The notes: a model not told the origin generated them from the sequence alone. A stretch of 14,026 bases of DNA from Ruthenibacterium avium (GCA_019118905.1 DWYA01000083.1:1-14026), one strand, 5' to 3'. Positions 6,120 to 14,026 are shown, counted from the stretch's first letter. Numbers and translations are program-made.

Positions 6120-8099
6120 ATGAAAAAGCGATTGATTGCACTGGATACGCTTTTGATATTTTTAACGCTTGCGTGTGTGGCAATGTGCATCATGCTGGCT
6201 GTGCTGAAACCGATGTGGATTGTTCCCATTGTGATTTTTTTGGTGCTGGTGCTTCTTTGGCTGTACACGGGGCTGCGTCGGTTTCGCGAGGTCTCCGGCC
6301 GGTTTTTGCGCGGTGCAGATGCGGGGACAGCCGCACAAAGCAGCTTGGCAAGCTTAACCCTGCCTGTCGTTGTTGCAGAAGAAGACCGCATTGTCTGGTA
6401 TAACGATGCCTTTTTGAATGGGATTGCCGACGGGCAGGAAATGTGTTTGCAGCCCTTGGCAGATTTGATGCCCCAGCTTCGGCTGGAGCAGGTGGTGCAG
6501 CCCGAAGGACAGGAGCTGACGGTCAATGGCCGGCGCTGCCGCGTGTTTTGCTCTAAAAATGATGTAATGCGCGTGCTGTATGTGGTGGATGAAACCAATT
6601 TGCTGAATGTCCGTGACGAATATGCGGCTTCTCGTCCGAGTGTTATGCTGATCACAATTGACACTTATGATGAGCTGCTGAAGGAAATGAAGGAAACTGA
6701 CCGCGCACGGATTATGAATGACGTGGAAAATGCGCTGGATCAGTTTATTGGGGCAACCACGGGCTTTATGCGCCACATTTCCGCCTCTAAATATTTGGCA
6801 GTTGTGGAAGAACGCCACATGCAGGAGATTGTGCGTTCGCGCTTTTCCGTCTTGGATACCGTGAGAACCTTCGGCGCAGATGCAGATAATACGATTGTCA
6901 CCTTGTCGATCGGCGTAGGCCGTGGGGCGGATTCTTTGGCCGAAGGGGAAAAGATGGCGGCTCAGGCCTTGGATATGGCGCTCGGCCGCGGCGGTGACCA
7001 AGCCGCTGTCAAAAGTGCGGACGGCTTTACGTTCTTCGGCGGCGTTTCGCGCAGCGTGGAAAAACGAAGCAAGGTGCGCAGCCGTATTGTTTCTGCGGCA
7101 ATTCGTGATTTGATTGCACAGTCGTACAATGTGCTTGTGATGGGGCATAAAATGTCGGATTTGGACGCAATCGGTGCGGCAGTCGGCATGGTTCGTTTTG
7201 CGAAAATCTGTCAGAAAAAGGCCGCTGTAGTGGTCAATCGAGACAGAACCCTGGCAGGAAACCTCATTGACGAAATGAAAGCGGCGGGCAGTGTTGAGTT
7301 TTTGCCGCCGGAACAGGTGAGCGGCCAACTTCATGCCGATACCCTTTTAATTATTGTCGACACACACTTGCCGTATCTGCTGGAAGCGGAAGACCTTTAC
7401 CGGCGTGCAAAAAATGTGGTGGTAATCGACCACCATCGAAAGTGTGTCGGCCATATTGAGGATTGCGTGGTGTTTTATCACGAGCCGTATGCGTCCAGTA
7501 CCTCAGAGCTGGTGACGGAGCTGCTGCAATATGTGGAAGGCGATAGGCAAAACCGCTTGACCCCTCAAGAGGCGCAGGCGCTTTTGGCCGGCATGACGTT
7601 GGATACGCGCAATTTTGCACTTCATACAGGCGTGCGAACCTTTGAGGCGGCAGCCTATTTGCGCCGAATGGGCGCACAGACACAGGCAGTGAAAAAGCTG
7701 TTTAACTCCTCGCTGGAGGATTACACCTATAAGTCACAGCTGGTCACGCAAGCCGAGATGTATATGGGCTGTGCTGTGGTTTGCTCGGCCGATTTGCCGC
7801 CGGAGATGGATGTGGTCATTCCTCAGGCAGCTAACGACCTGCTGACGATTAACGGCATACAGGCCAGTGTGGTGGCGGTCAATGTGGGCAATCAAATCAG
7901 TGTTTCGGCGCGCAGCATGGGTGAAGTGAATGTTCAGCTGATTATGGAAAAGCTGGGCGGCGGCGGACACCTAACGATGGCGGGCGCTCAGCTGAAAGAT
8001 ATGTCCATTGAGGTGGCTCGCCAAAAGATTTTGGAAGCGATTGCCCAATATCGAGAAGAACAGAAAAAAGAGCAGGCCAAACAATTGGTAAAAGCTTAA
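6120..8099 (+). CDS. gdpP: Membrane cyclic-di-AMP phosphodiesterase, GdpP family
   Basis: Hydrolyses c-di-AMP, the second messenger controlling potassium, osmotic and cell-wall homeostasis. The 659 residues equal the usual GdpP size. The order is two N-terminal membrane helices (about 8-28 and 32-50), a PAS-like region (about 80-160), a degenerate GGDEF domain (about 173-300, with S-A-S-K-Y in place of the catalytic signature), then DHH and DHHA1 domains. The DHH active site is intact: His343, Asp347 and Asp349 (G-H-K-M-S-D-L-D-A-I-G), Asp414, D-H-H 437-439 and Asp495; DHHA1 has G-G-G-G-H at 613-617. The ATG has GGAAGG nine bases upstream. The gene lies between rnjA and rplI and is probably co-transcribed with both. 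By family knowledge the degenerate GGDEF has no cyclase activity. Confidence 0.94.
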   Translation: MKKRLIALDTLLIFLTLACVAMCIMLAVLKPMWIVPIVIFLVLVLLWLYTGLRRFREVSGRFLRGADAGTAAQSSLASLTLPVVVAEEDRIVWYNDAFLNGIADGQEMCLQPLADLMPQLRLEQVVQPEGQELTVNGRRCRVFCSKNDVMRVLYVVDETNLLNVRDEYAASRPSVMLITIDTYDELLKEMKETDRARIMNDVENALDQFIGATTGFMRHISASKYLAVVEERHMQEIVRSRFSVLDTVRTFGADADNTIVTLSIGVGRGADSLAEGEKMAAQALDMALGRGGDQAAVKSADGFTFFGGVSRSVEKRSKVRSRIVSAAIRDLIAQSYNVLVMGHKMSDLDAIGAAVGMVRFAKICQKKAAVVVNRDRTLAGNLIDEMKAAGSVEFLPPEQVSGQLHADTLLIIVDTHLPYLLEAEDLYRRAKNVVVIDHHRKCVGHIEDCVVFYHEPYASSTSELVTELLQYVEGDRQNRLTPQEAQALLAGMTLDTRNFALHTGVRTFEAAAYLRRMGAQTQAVKKLFNSSLEDYTYKSQLVTQAEMYMGCAVVCSADLPPEMDVVIPQAANDLLTINGIQASVVAVNVGNQISVSARSMGEVNVQLIMEKLGGGGHLTMAGAQLKDMSIEVARQKILEAIAQYREEQKKEQAKQLVKA

Positions 8100-8114
8100 A
8101 TTGCAAACGATAAA

Positions 8115-8164
8115 CGGGGCGGTGTCCGTAAAAGCTTTGGCTGTGGATGCAGCAAGAAGCCCCG
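8115..8164 (+). promoter_or_regulatory. Possible stem-loop leader ahead of rplI
   Basis: In the 85-bp gap after gdpP, CGGGGC (8115-8120) pairs with GCCCCG (8159-8164). It encloses a second small stem GCTG/CAGC at about 8140-8153. It ends seven bases before the rplI ribosome binding site. An autoregulatory L9-binding or processing site is conceivable; nothing in the sequence proves it. Confidence 0.3.
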
Positions 8165-8184
8165 AGGATAAAGGAGAGAGAAAC

Positions 8185-8628
8185 ATGAAAGTAGTATTGA
8201 AGCAAGATGTAAAAAGCATCGGTAAAAAAGACGGCATGTATGAGGTTTCCGACGGCTATGCAAGAAACTTTTTGTTTCCGCGCAAGCTGGCGGTACCTGC
8301 CGATGCGGCGGCTGTCAATGAGGTGAAAACCAAAGCAGCGGCACAGGAGCATCACAAAGCTGAGGAATTGGCACAGGCCAAGGCTGTTGCGGCGCGCTTG
8401 GAAGGCAAAACCGTGTCTATTCAGGCCAAAGCGGGTCAGGGCGGCCGCTTGTTTGGTTCGGTTACGGCAAAGGATATTGCACAGGCAGTTTCTAAAAACT
8501 TGGGCGAGCAGGTGGACAAACGAAAAATTGTGCTGGACAGCGACATCAAAACGTTCGGTACGTTTGAAATTGAAGTGAAAATTTATCCGCAGGTGACGGC
8601 AAAAATTAAAGTTTCCGTGGTGGAGTAA
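8185..8628 (+). CDS. rplI: 50S ribosomal protein L9
   Basis: Large-subunit protein that binds 23S rRNA near the L1 stalk base and reaches out from the ribosome. The 147 residues match the family. The N-terminal rRNA-binding domain shows M-K-V-V-L-K-Q-D-V-K-x-I-G-K-K-D and the conserved V-S-D-G-Y-A-R-N-F-L-F-P at about 21-32. A long helical linker rich in Ala, Glu and Lys follows (about 42-72), then a C-terminal domain with G-x-L-F-G-S-V-T. ATG 8185 is chosen because AAGGAG lies eight bases upstream and the L9 domain starts exactly there; an in-frame TTG at 8101 would add 28 unrelated residues. It sits between gdpP and dnaB, a common neighbourhood in Firmicutes. Confidence 0.96.
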   Translation: MKVVLKQDVKSIGKKDGMYEVSDGYARNFLFPRKLAVPADAAAVNEVKTKAAAQEHHKAEELAQAKAVAARLEGKTVSIQAKAGQGGRLFGSVTAKDIAQAVSKNLGEQVDKRKIVLDSDIKTFGTFEIEVKIYPQVTAKIKVSVVE

Positions 8629-8633
8629 GGGGC

Positions 8634-8646
8634 AGGGCGCGCCGAA
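8634..8646 (+). repeat. Shared 13-bp hairpin motif, copy 2 (rplI-dnaB gap)
   Basis: AGGGCGCGCCGAA, identical to 3974-3986 and again the left arm of an intergenic hairpin whose right side ends in CCTTG. Unlike copy 1, this one is followed by a T-rich stretch. Confidence 0.55.
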
Positions 8647-8667
8647 GCATTCGGCGGGCCTTGTTTT
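8636..8667 (+). terminator. Terminator-like hairpin between rplI and dnaB
   Basis: CGCCGAA (8640-8646) pairs with TTCGGCG (8650-8656) around a 3-base loop. It extends by GGC/GCC (8636-8638 with 8658-8660) across one mismatch. TTGTTTT follows directly, then TTTT again a few bases on. It starts seven bases after the rplI stop and has the form of an intrinsic terminator or attenuator. No strong promoter is visible between it and dnaB, so partial read-through is likely. Confidence 0.6.
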
Positions 8668-8737
8668 CCCGTTTTGCCAAGAGGTGTCGCCTCGGATGCT
8701 TTGAAGTTGATGACACGCAAGCGAAAGGAGAGACAAA

Positions 8738-10123
8738 ATGGCGGGAGAAGCAAGTGTTTCTTTGGATGCAATGGGCTTGAATCTGCCGTACAGCATGGAG
8801 GCTGAACAGGCTGTGCTGGGCGCTTTAATTGTAGACAGTACCCTGTTTGTAAAAGTGGCCGGCATGTTGGAGCCGAAAATGTTTTATTATAAAAACAACG
8901 GCGCAATTTTTGAGGAAATTGCAAGGCTCTACTCTGAAAGCGGTGCGGTGGACTTTGTCACGCTGCTGGCTGCCGTGCAAGAAGCCGAAATTTTTTCCAC
9001 GCCGGAGGAAGCGAAGGTATATGTAACGCAGTTAGCCGAGTGGGTGCCTACGTTATCGAATATCGAGCATTACGCCAAAATTGTAGTAGAACGCTACCGC
9101 GTGCGCGCTTTAATGCTGGCGGCCAAAAATATTTTGGAAAGCACCGGCGAGGAAGCCGATGCCGACTTGCTGCTGGAACATGCGGAGCGTCAAATTTATC
9201 AAATCCGCGCCGGGTCGTCTTCCAATGCGTTGACATCCATCAGTGACGTCATTGTGGATGCCTTGGCACATTTGCAGGAAATCGGCGGCCCAAACCGTGA
9301 CCGCTATCTAGGCATTCCGACTGGTTTTACTTATTTGGATATGATGCTCACCGGGCTGGGCCGTTCCGACCTGATCATTTTGGCGGCGCGTCCCGGTATG
9401 GGCAAAACGTCGTTTGCGCTCAACATTTTAACCAATATTGCCAAACGCCAAAATCTGGGCGTTGCAATGTTCAGCTTGGAAATGACGAAAGATCAGCTGG
9501 TAAACCGAATTTTGTCGGGTGAAGCGGCCATTCACAGCCAGGCATTCCGCACTGGTAATTTAACCGATGCCAACTGGACTGACCTGGTGCGCGCGTCGGA
9601 GGTGCTGGCACGCACAAATATCTTTTTGGATGACACCTCTCAGATTACCGTCGCGGAAATGAAGGCAAAGATTCAAAGAATCAACCAAGACCCGCACAAG
9701 GGCAATATTGATGTGGTCATCATTGACTATTTGCAGCTGATGAGTACCGGACGCCGCACAGAAAACCGCGTGCAGGAAATCAGCGAGATTACTCGAAATT
9801 TGAAAATTATGGCCAAGGAATTGAATGTTCCCATTTTGGCACTGTCCCAGCTTTCGCGTTCGGCGGAGAAAAACCGTGCCGACCATCGCCCTATGCTCTC
9901 AGACTTGCGCGATTCCGGTTCCATCGAGCAGGACGCCGACTCGGTGCTGTTTTTGTATCGTGATGAATACTATAACAAGGATGAGGACAGCGCCGGGCAA
10001 AATGGCGTTACCGAAGCGGAGTGCATTGTGGCAAAGAATCGTCATGGAGAAACGGGAACAGCAAAGCTGATGTGGGACGGCGCACACACTCGGTTCACCA
10101 ATTTGGACGGACACCATGGATGA
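8738..10123 (+). CDS. dnaB: Replicative DNA helicase DnaB
   Basis: Hexameric 5'-3' helicase that unwinds DNA at the replication fork and recruits primase. The 461 residues show the N-terminal domain (about 16-120, opening with P-Y-S-M-E-A-E-Q-A-V-L-G-A). A linker follows, then the RecA-like ATPase with Walker A A-R-P-G-M-G-K-T-S (217-225, Lys223), Walker B V-V-I-I-D-Y-L-Q-L (326-334), S-Q-L-S-R (370-374) and R-D-S-G-S-I-E-Q-D-A-D near 391-401. N-R-H-G-E-T-G (434-440) completes the nucleotide site. No intein interrupts the motifs. ATG 8738 has AAAGGAG seven bases upstream. Firmicute convention sometimes names this gene dnaC. It overlaps tilS by 8 bp. Confidence 0.96.
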   Translation: MAGEASVSLDAMGLNLPYSMEAEQAVLGALIVDSTLFVKVAGMLEPKMFYYKNNGAIFEEIARLYSESGAVDFVTLLAAVQEAEIFSTPEEAKVYVTQLAEWVPTLSNIEHYAKIVVERYRVRALMLAAKNILESTGEEADADLLLEHAERQIYQIRAGSSSNALTSISDVIVDALAHLQEIGGPNRDRYLGIPTGFTYLDMMLTGLGRSDLIILAARPGMGKTSFALNILTNIAKRQNLGVAMFSLEMTKDQLVNRILSGEAAIHSQAFRTGNLTDANWTDLVRASEVLARTNIFLDDTSQITVAEMKAKIQRINQDPHKGNIDVVIIDYLQLMSTGRRTENRVQEISEITRNLKIMAKELNVPILALSQLSRSAEKNRADHRPMLSDLRDSGSIEQDADSVLFLYRDEYYNKDEDSAGQNGVTEAECIVAKNRHGETGTAKLMWDGAHTRFTNLDGHHG

Positions 10124-11483
10124 ACGGCTGCAAAGCGCATTGGCGCTGATTGAAAAAGAACGCTTGATTGTGCCGAGGGATGTGATTCTGGCGGCGGTGT
10201 CCGGCGGCGGTGATTCGGTGGGGCTGCTTTTATTTTTGTGGGAAAACAAACAGCAATTGGGGATTTCTCAGCTGATTGCGGCACACGTTAACCACGGCTT
10301 ACGCCCGGAAGCAGACGAGGAGGAAGCCTTTGTGTGCAGCTTGTGCCAAGCACTGGGCATTGCGCTGAATGTCAAGCGCCTTTCGCCCGACAGCACTCAA
10401 ATGCCGGAGGAATGGGCAAGGCGTGAGCGCTATGCGTTTTTGCGGGAGATTGCTGCACAAACGGGCGCGAAGATTGCCGCAGCACATACGGAAGACGACC
10501 AAGCTGAAACGGTGCTGTTTCATTTGGCGAGAGGAACCTTTGTTCACGGTGCTGCCGGAATGAGAGCGGTGAACGGCAACGTGATTCGTCCGTTTTTGCA
10601 GACATCACGCGCGGACATCCGGCACTGGCTTTCAGCGCGTGGCCAGACATGGTGTGAAGACGCCACGAATGCAACCATGCAGTATGCTCGTGGCCGTGTG
10701 CGGCACCATGCGCTCCCGGCGCTCGAAGAAGTACACCCCGGCGCAAAGACCGCCTTAGTGCGGTTTTCGCAAGAGATGCGAGAGCTTTCCGACTGGCTGG
10801 GAGAATTGGCGCGGGCACTGCTGGAGCAAGCTGCGTGTGGTGAGCATTGCTATGATGCAGCCGCCTTGCAAAAAGCGCCTGTTCCAGTGCAGCGCGAAGC
10901 GGTGCGGCTTTTGATTTTACAAAGCGGGGCAAAGCCGGAAAAGACAGCGCTTTGCAAGCAAATTTGTGCTATGCTGGAAAGCGGCGGTGCAACGGAAGTA
11001 TCGTCAAATTGTGTTTTTCGTATTTCCGGCGGGCGCTTGTGCATTTCTGCGCCGCAGCCAAAAGTGCAGCCGAGCACTTGGCAGCACCCCTTTTCCTTGG
11101 GAGAGTTTACCGCGCCAAACGGCAAAAAATTTAAAATTGAGGGATTGAAAGCAGAAAAAGAAAACTTTTCTGCAAAAGATAGGAAAAAAGCCTTAAATTT
11201 TTGGGCAGATTATGATATGATAAGTGATAACACACAGTTTCGTACAAAGCAGCCGGGAGATCTATTTTGCCCGGCGGCAAGAAATGTGACAAAACCGCTG
11301 CGGAAATGGTATTCCGAGGCGAAAATTCCCCGAGAGGAACGCGAGAAAATTCCGGTTTTGGCCAAAGGAAGCGAAATTTTGTGGGTGCCGGGCTGGGGCG
11401 TTTCCCGCACGGCGGCGGTATCGCCCGCCACAAAGCGGATTGCCGTGTTTTGTGAGTGCGAGCTGCCGGAAACATATGGTTAA
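10116..11483 (+). CDS. tilS: tRNA(Ile)-lysidine synthetase
   Basis: Uses ATP to attach lysine to C34 of the CAU-anticodon tRNA-Ile, making lysidine so that it reads AUA and is charged with isoleucine; essential in most bacteria. The 455 residues show the N-type PP-loop S-G-G-G-D-S (29-34), H-V-N-H-G-L-R (57-63) and A-A-H-T-E-D-D-Q-A-E-T (122-132). Y-A-R-G-R-V-R-H (190-197) lies at the end of the catalytic domain. A middle helical region follows, then the C-terminal TilS domain with F-R-T-K-Q-P-G-D (375-382) and P-L-R-K-W-Y-S-E-A-K-I-P (394-405). ATG 10116 overlaps the dnaB end by 8 bp and has no good ribosome binding site, so translational coupling to dnaB is likely. The TAA stop overlaps the hpt ribosome binding region. 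Confidence 0.95.
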   Translation: MDERLQSALALIEKERLIVPRDVILAAVSGGGDSVGLLLFLWENKQQLGISQLIAAHVNHGLRPEADEEEAFVCSLCQALGIALNVKRLSPDSTQMPEEWARRERYAFLREIAAQTGAKIAAAHTEDDQAETVLFHLARGTFVHGAAGMRAVNGNVIRPFLQTSRADIRHWLSARGQTWCEDATNATMQYARGRVRHHALPALEEVHPGAKTALVRFSQEMRELSDWLGELARALLEQAACGEHCYDAAALQKAPVPVQREAVRLLILQSGAKPEKTALCKQICAMLESGGATEVSSNCVFRISGGRLCISAPQPKVQPSTWQHPFSLGEFTAPNGKKFKIEGLKAEKENFSAKDRKKALNFWADYDMISDNTQFRTKQPGDLFCPAARNVTKPLRKWYSEAKIPREEREKIPVLAKGSEILWVPGWGVSRTAAVSPATKRIAVFCECELPETYG

Positions 11484-11498
11484 AGGAGATGTCAAAAA

Positions 11499-12044
11499 AT
11501 GAGCATGCATGATGATATTCTGAAGGTGCTTTTGACCGAGGAAGAACTGCACGAAAAAGTAAAGGCGCTGGGCCGCCAAATCACACAAGATTATCAAGGG
11601 AAAAATTTGATGATTGTCACCGTTTTGAAGGGTGCAGTGGTGTTTTTGGCCGACTTGATGCGCGAGATTGACGTGCCGGCTGAAATTGACTTTATGGTAG
11701 TTTCCAGCTATGGCTCGGGCACCAAGTCCAGCGGTGTTGTAAAAATTGTCAAGGATTTGGATGTTCCCTTAAAAGACAAAGACCTTTTGATTGTTGAGGA
11801 CATTTTGGACTCCGGCATGACGCTCAGCTATTTGAAAGAGCTGCTGGAAAGCCGTGAGCCGCGTTCGATTCGCATTGCAACGCTGCTGGATAAGCCGGGC
11901 CGCCGCAAAGTGGATTTAAAAGCGGATTACATCGGCTATTCTGTTCCCGATGAATTCGTGGTGGGCTATGGCTTGGACTACGATGAAAAGTATCGCAATC
12001 TGCCTTATATCGGCATTTTGAAACCGGAAGTTTATTCCGTATAA
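11499..12044 (+). CDS. hpt: Hypoxanthine(-guanine) phosphoribosyltransferase
   Basis: Salvages hypoxanthine and guanine by joining them to PRPP to give IMP and GMP. The 181 residues match the family. Visible are L-K-G-A (43-46) near the pyrophosphate site, S-S-Y-G-S-G-T (69-75) in the mobile loop, the PRPP motif V-E-D-I-L-D-S-G-M-T (99-108), and D-K-P-G-R-R at 131-136. The C-terminal purine-site segment is V-P-D-E-F-V-V-G-Y-G-L-D-Y from about 149. AAAGGAG precedes the ATG with a somewhat long gap of about 10 bases. A second ATG two codons on (11505) would be farther still. It sits between tilS and ftsH, the classic Firmicute arrangement. Confidence 0.96.
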   Translation: MSMHDDILKVLLTEEELHEKVKALGRQITQDYQGKNLMIVTVLKGAVVFLADLMREIDVPAEIDFMVVSSYGSGTKSSGVVKIVKDLDVPLKDKDLLIVEDILDSGMTLSYLKELLESREPRSIRIATLLDKPGRRKVDLKADYIGYSVPDEFVVGYGLDYDEKYRNLPYIGILKPEVYSV

Positions 12045-12060
12045 AAGGGGCTTTGCCCAA

Positions 12061-12068
12061 AGAGGTGA
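12061..12068 (+). promoter_or_regulatory. Ribosome binding site deciding the ftsH start
   Basis: AGAGGTGA precedes two in-frame starts, ATG at 12069 and TTG at 12075. The ATG is flush against the site and would be too close, whereas TTG is six bases away. TTG is therefore preferred, though the ATG would add only two residues. Confidence 0.6.
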
Positions 12069-12074
12069 ATGAAT

Positions 12075-14026
12075 TTGAACAAACGCAGAGGAACCAATGG
12101 TTTGGTGATTCTTCTGGTGCTGGGCATTGTCATTATGCTGCTGATTGTTTCCGGGATGGGCGGAGAACAGCAGCAGTCGAGAAAATATAGCGAAATTATT
12201 TCGTATTTTGAAAAGGGACAGGTGGAAACCTTTACCCTCAACTTAAAAAATAATTCCATTCAAATGGTGCTCAGCGAAGGCGCATTAAAAAAGACACAGG
12301 AGCAGCAGGACTGGACGCAGTCGTCTCTGGGTTCGCTGTCCCTGTTTGGGGGAGAGGGGCAAAACGCTCAAAACAGCGCCAATAAAATTGTTTACAGCTT
12401 GCCGTCTGCAAGTTTGTTTGTCAATAAATTGGATGACTATATTGCCGCTTTTGAGGAAACCCATCCCGGCCAGGAATGGGAATATGATATTTTGCCGAAT
12501 ACGGAAACCCCGTTTTTGCTCACGATGCTGCCCTTTATTCTCGTCAGTGCACTGCTGATGGGCGGACTGTACTATTTTATGTATATGCAGGCGGGCGGCG
12601 GCAAAGCGATGAACGTGGGCCGTGCCAAGGTGAAAGACCAATCCGACCAAGGCCGCAAGGCAACGTTTAAAGACGTGGCCGGTGCGGACGAAGAGAAGGC
12701 CGAGCTGGAAGAAATTGTAGAATTTTTGAAAAATCAGCAAAAGTTCAACACGCTGGGCGCGCGCATTCCGCACGGTGTGCTGCTTGTCGGCCCTCCGGGT
12801 ACCGGTAAAACGCTGTTGGCTCGTGCGTGCGCGGGCGAGGCTGGCGTGCCGTTTTATTCCATTTCCGGCTCTGACTTCGTGGAGATGTATGTCGGCGTCG
12901 GTGCATCGCGCGTGCGCGATTTGTTTGACAAAGCGAAAAAGACAGCACCCAGCATTATCTTTATTGACGAGATTGACGCTGTGGGCCGTCAGCGCGGCAC
13001 CGGCTTGGGCGGCGGCCATGATGAACGCGAGCAAACCTTGAACCAGATGCTGGTCGAGATGGATGGCTTTGGCGCCAATGAGGGCGTTATTGTGATTGCA
13101 GCCACCAACCGCGCCGATATTCTGGATAAGGCGCTGCTGCGTCCCGGCCGTTTTGACCGTCAGGTTTATGTTGGTCTGCCGGATGTCAAGGGCCGTGAGG
13201 ATGTGCTGAAAGTGCATACCAAGAAAAAGCCGCTTGCACCGGATGTCAACTTGAAAACGATTGCCAAAACCACGGCGGGCTTTACCGGCGCAGATTTGGA
13301 AAATCTGGTGAACGAGGCGGCCTTGCTTGCAGCACGGCGCGGCAAAAAAGCGATTACCATGAAGGAAATCGAGGAGGCCACCATCAAGGTTGTGGCAGGC
13401 CCCGAGAAGAAGAGCCGTGTGGTGACAGAAAAAGAAAAACGCTTGACCGCTTACCATGAGGCCGGTCATGCCATTACACATTATTACAGTGAAACAGCTG
13501 ACCCTGTCCACGAGATTTCGATTATCCCACGCGGAATGGCCGGCGGCTACACCATGAGCCTGCCCGCAGAGGATAAGAACTACGTGACGAAAAATCAAAT
13601 GGCCGAGGAGATTGTTACCCTGCTCGGCGGACGTGTGGCAGAAAAGCTGGTGCTGGACGACATTTCCACCGGCGCTTCCAACGATTTGGAACGTGCAACG
13701 CGCATTGCACGCAATATGGTCATGCGCTATGGTTTTTCCGAGCGTCTGGGTCCTGTTGTATACGGTACCGACCCCGGCGAAACCTTCTTGGGCCGCGATT
13801 TGGCGTCCGGCCGCAATTATTCCGAAGAAGTTGCGTCTGAAATTGATGCTGAAATCCGTGAAATGCTGGATGAAGCGTTTGAGACGGCGCGCTCCATGCT
13901 GGAAAAACACATGGATCTTTTGCACATTGTCGCTAAAGAGCTGGAAGCGCGTGAGAAGCTGACGGGTGAGGAGTTCCGAACCCTGATGGAAGGCGGAAGC
14001 TTAGAGCCGCTGGATGCAAAAGAGGA
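12075..14026 (+). CDS. ftsH: ATP-dependent zinc metalloprotease FtsH (3' end cut by window)
   Basis: Membrane-anchored AAA+ protease that extracts and degrades misfolded membrane proteins and selected soluble regulators. In 650 codons it shows a first membrane helix (about 10-27), an extracytoplasmic domain, and a second helix (about 147-171). The ATPase follows, with Walker A G-P-P-G-T-G-K-T (239-246), Walker B I-F-I-D-E-I-D (295-301) and the second region of homology with Arg356 and Arg359. The protease domain has the zinc motif H-E-A-G-H (461-465) and the probable third ligand Asp537 in T-G-A-S-N-D-L. The frame is open at base 14026; FtsH proteins run about 600-680 residues, so only a short acidic tail is probably missing. 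It starts 30 bp after hpt. The start is TTG, with ATG 12069 as alternative. Confidence 0.96.
   Translation, partial: MNKRRGTNGLVILLVLGIVIMLLIVSGMGGEQQQSRKYSEIISYFEKGQVETFTLNLKNNSIQMVLSEGALKKTQEQQDWTQSSLGSLSLFGGEGQNAQNSANKIVYSLPSASLFVNKLDDYIAAFEETHPGQEWEYDILPNTETPFLLTMLPFILVSALLMGGLYYFMYMQAGGGKAMNVGRAKVKDQSDQGRKATFKDVAGADEEKAELEEIVEFLKNQQKFNTLGARIPHGVLLVGPPGTGKTLLARACAGEAGVPFYSISGSDFVEMYVGVGASRVRDLFDKAKKTAPSIIFIDEIDAVGRQRGTGLGGGHDEREQTLNQMLVEMDGFGANEGVIVIAATNRADILDKALLRPGRFDRQVYVGLPDVKGREDVLKVHTKKKPLAPDVNLKTIAKTTAGFTGADLENLVNEAALLAARRGKKAITMKEIEEATIKVVAGPEKKSRVVTEKEKRLTAYHEAGHAITHYYSETADPVHEISIIPRGMAGGYTMSLPAEDKNYVTKNQMAEEIVTLLGGRVAEKLVLDDISTGASNDLERATRIARNMVMRYGFSERLGPVVYGTDPGETFLGRDLASGRNYSEEVASEIDAEIREMLDEAFETARSMLEKHMDLLHIVAKELEAREKLTGEEFRTLMEGGSLEPLDAKE

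Noticed and set aside
6354..7334. Minus-strand open frame opposite gdpP
   Set aside because: Lies wholly within the conserved GdpP coding sequence; low-information composition, no motif.
8101..8184. In-frame TTG extension giving L9 28 extra N-terminal residues
   Set aside because: L9 starts at its conserved M-K-V motif, and a strong ribosome binding site is placed exactly for ATG 8185.
7942..8865. Minus-strand open frame opposite the gdpP end, rplI and the dnaB start
   Set aside because: Spans three real gene segments and a terminator-like hairpin; product without recognisable features.
12285..13925. Very long open frame on the minus strand opposite ftsH
   Set aside because: The plus strand encodes an unmistakable FtsH with all motifs here. 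The antisense product is His/Gln/Arg-rich with no family features, the usual shadow of GC-biased codons.

Overview
The window is a stretch of bacterial core genome, most likely from a moderately GC-rich clostridial Firmicute (Oscillospirales/Ruminococcaceae-like; the exact taxon is inference). The reasons are the RNase J and GdpP-type proteins, strong AGGAGG-type ribosome binding sites, the dnaB / tilS-hpt-ftsH gene order, and a NifS-NifU-MnmA cluster. Genes are tightly packed and nearly all are recognisable housekeeping functions.

Left edge (1-317): the last 70 codons of an IS256-family transposase and the probable right end of the element. It lies next to a perfect 14-bp stem intrinsic terminator that closes the minus-strand cluster. 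Minus-strand block (318-3746): rnhA (RNase HI, own promoter), then a promoter with a palindrome in its spacer driving nifS (cysteine desulfurase), nifU (Fe-S scaffold) and mnmA (tRNA 2-thiouridylase). These three plausibly form a sulfur-transfer operon. Between rnhA and the plus-strand block is a 416-bp divergent intergenic region (3747-4162). It carries back-to-back sigma-A promoters and a long leader with predicted base pairing ahead of RNase J.

Plus-strand block (4163-14026): rnjA (RNase J with an unusual basic N-terminal extension), gdpP (membrane c-di-AMP phosphodiesterase), rplI (ribosomal L9), dnaB (replicative helicase), tilS (tRNA-Ile lysidine synthetase), hpt (purine salvage) and ftsH (membrane AAA+ protease, cut by the window end). 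dnaB and tilS overlap, and tilS-hpt-ftsH are tightly spaced. A terminator-like hairpin separates rplI from dnaB and may attenuate or split transcription.

Together the genes cover RNA decay and R-loop removal (rnjA, rnhA), second-messenger turnover (gdpP), tRNA wobble-base modification (mnmA at U34, tilS at C34), Fe-S/sulfur supply, translation, replication, purine salvage and membrane protein quality control. I see no CRISPR array, prophage, toxin-antitoxin, defence or biosynthetic system. The least explained elements are regulatory: the palindrome in the nifS promoter, the structured rnjA leader, and a 13-bp motif shared by two intergenic hairpins.
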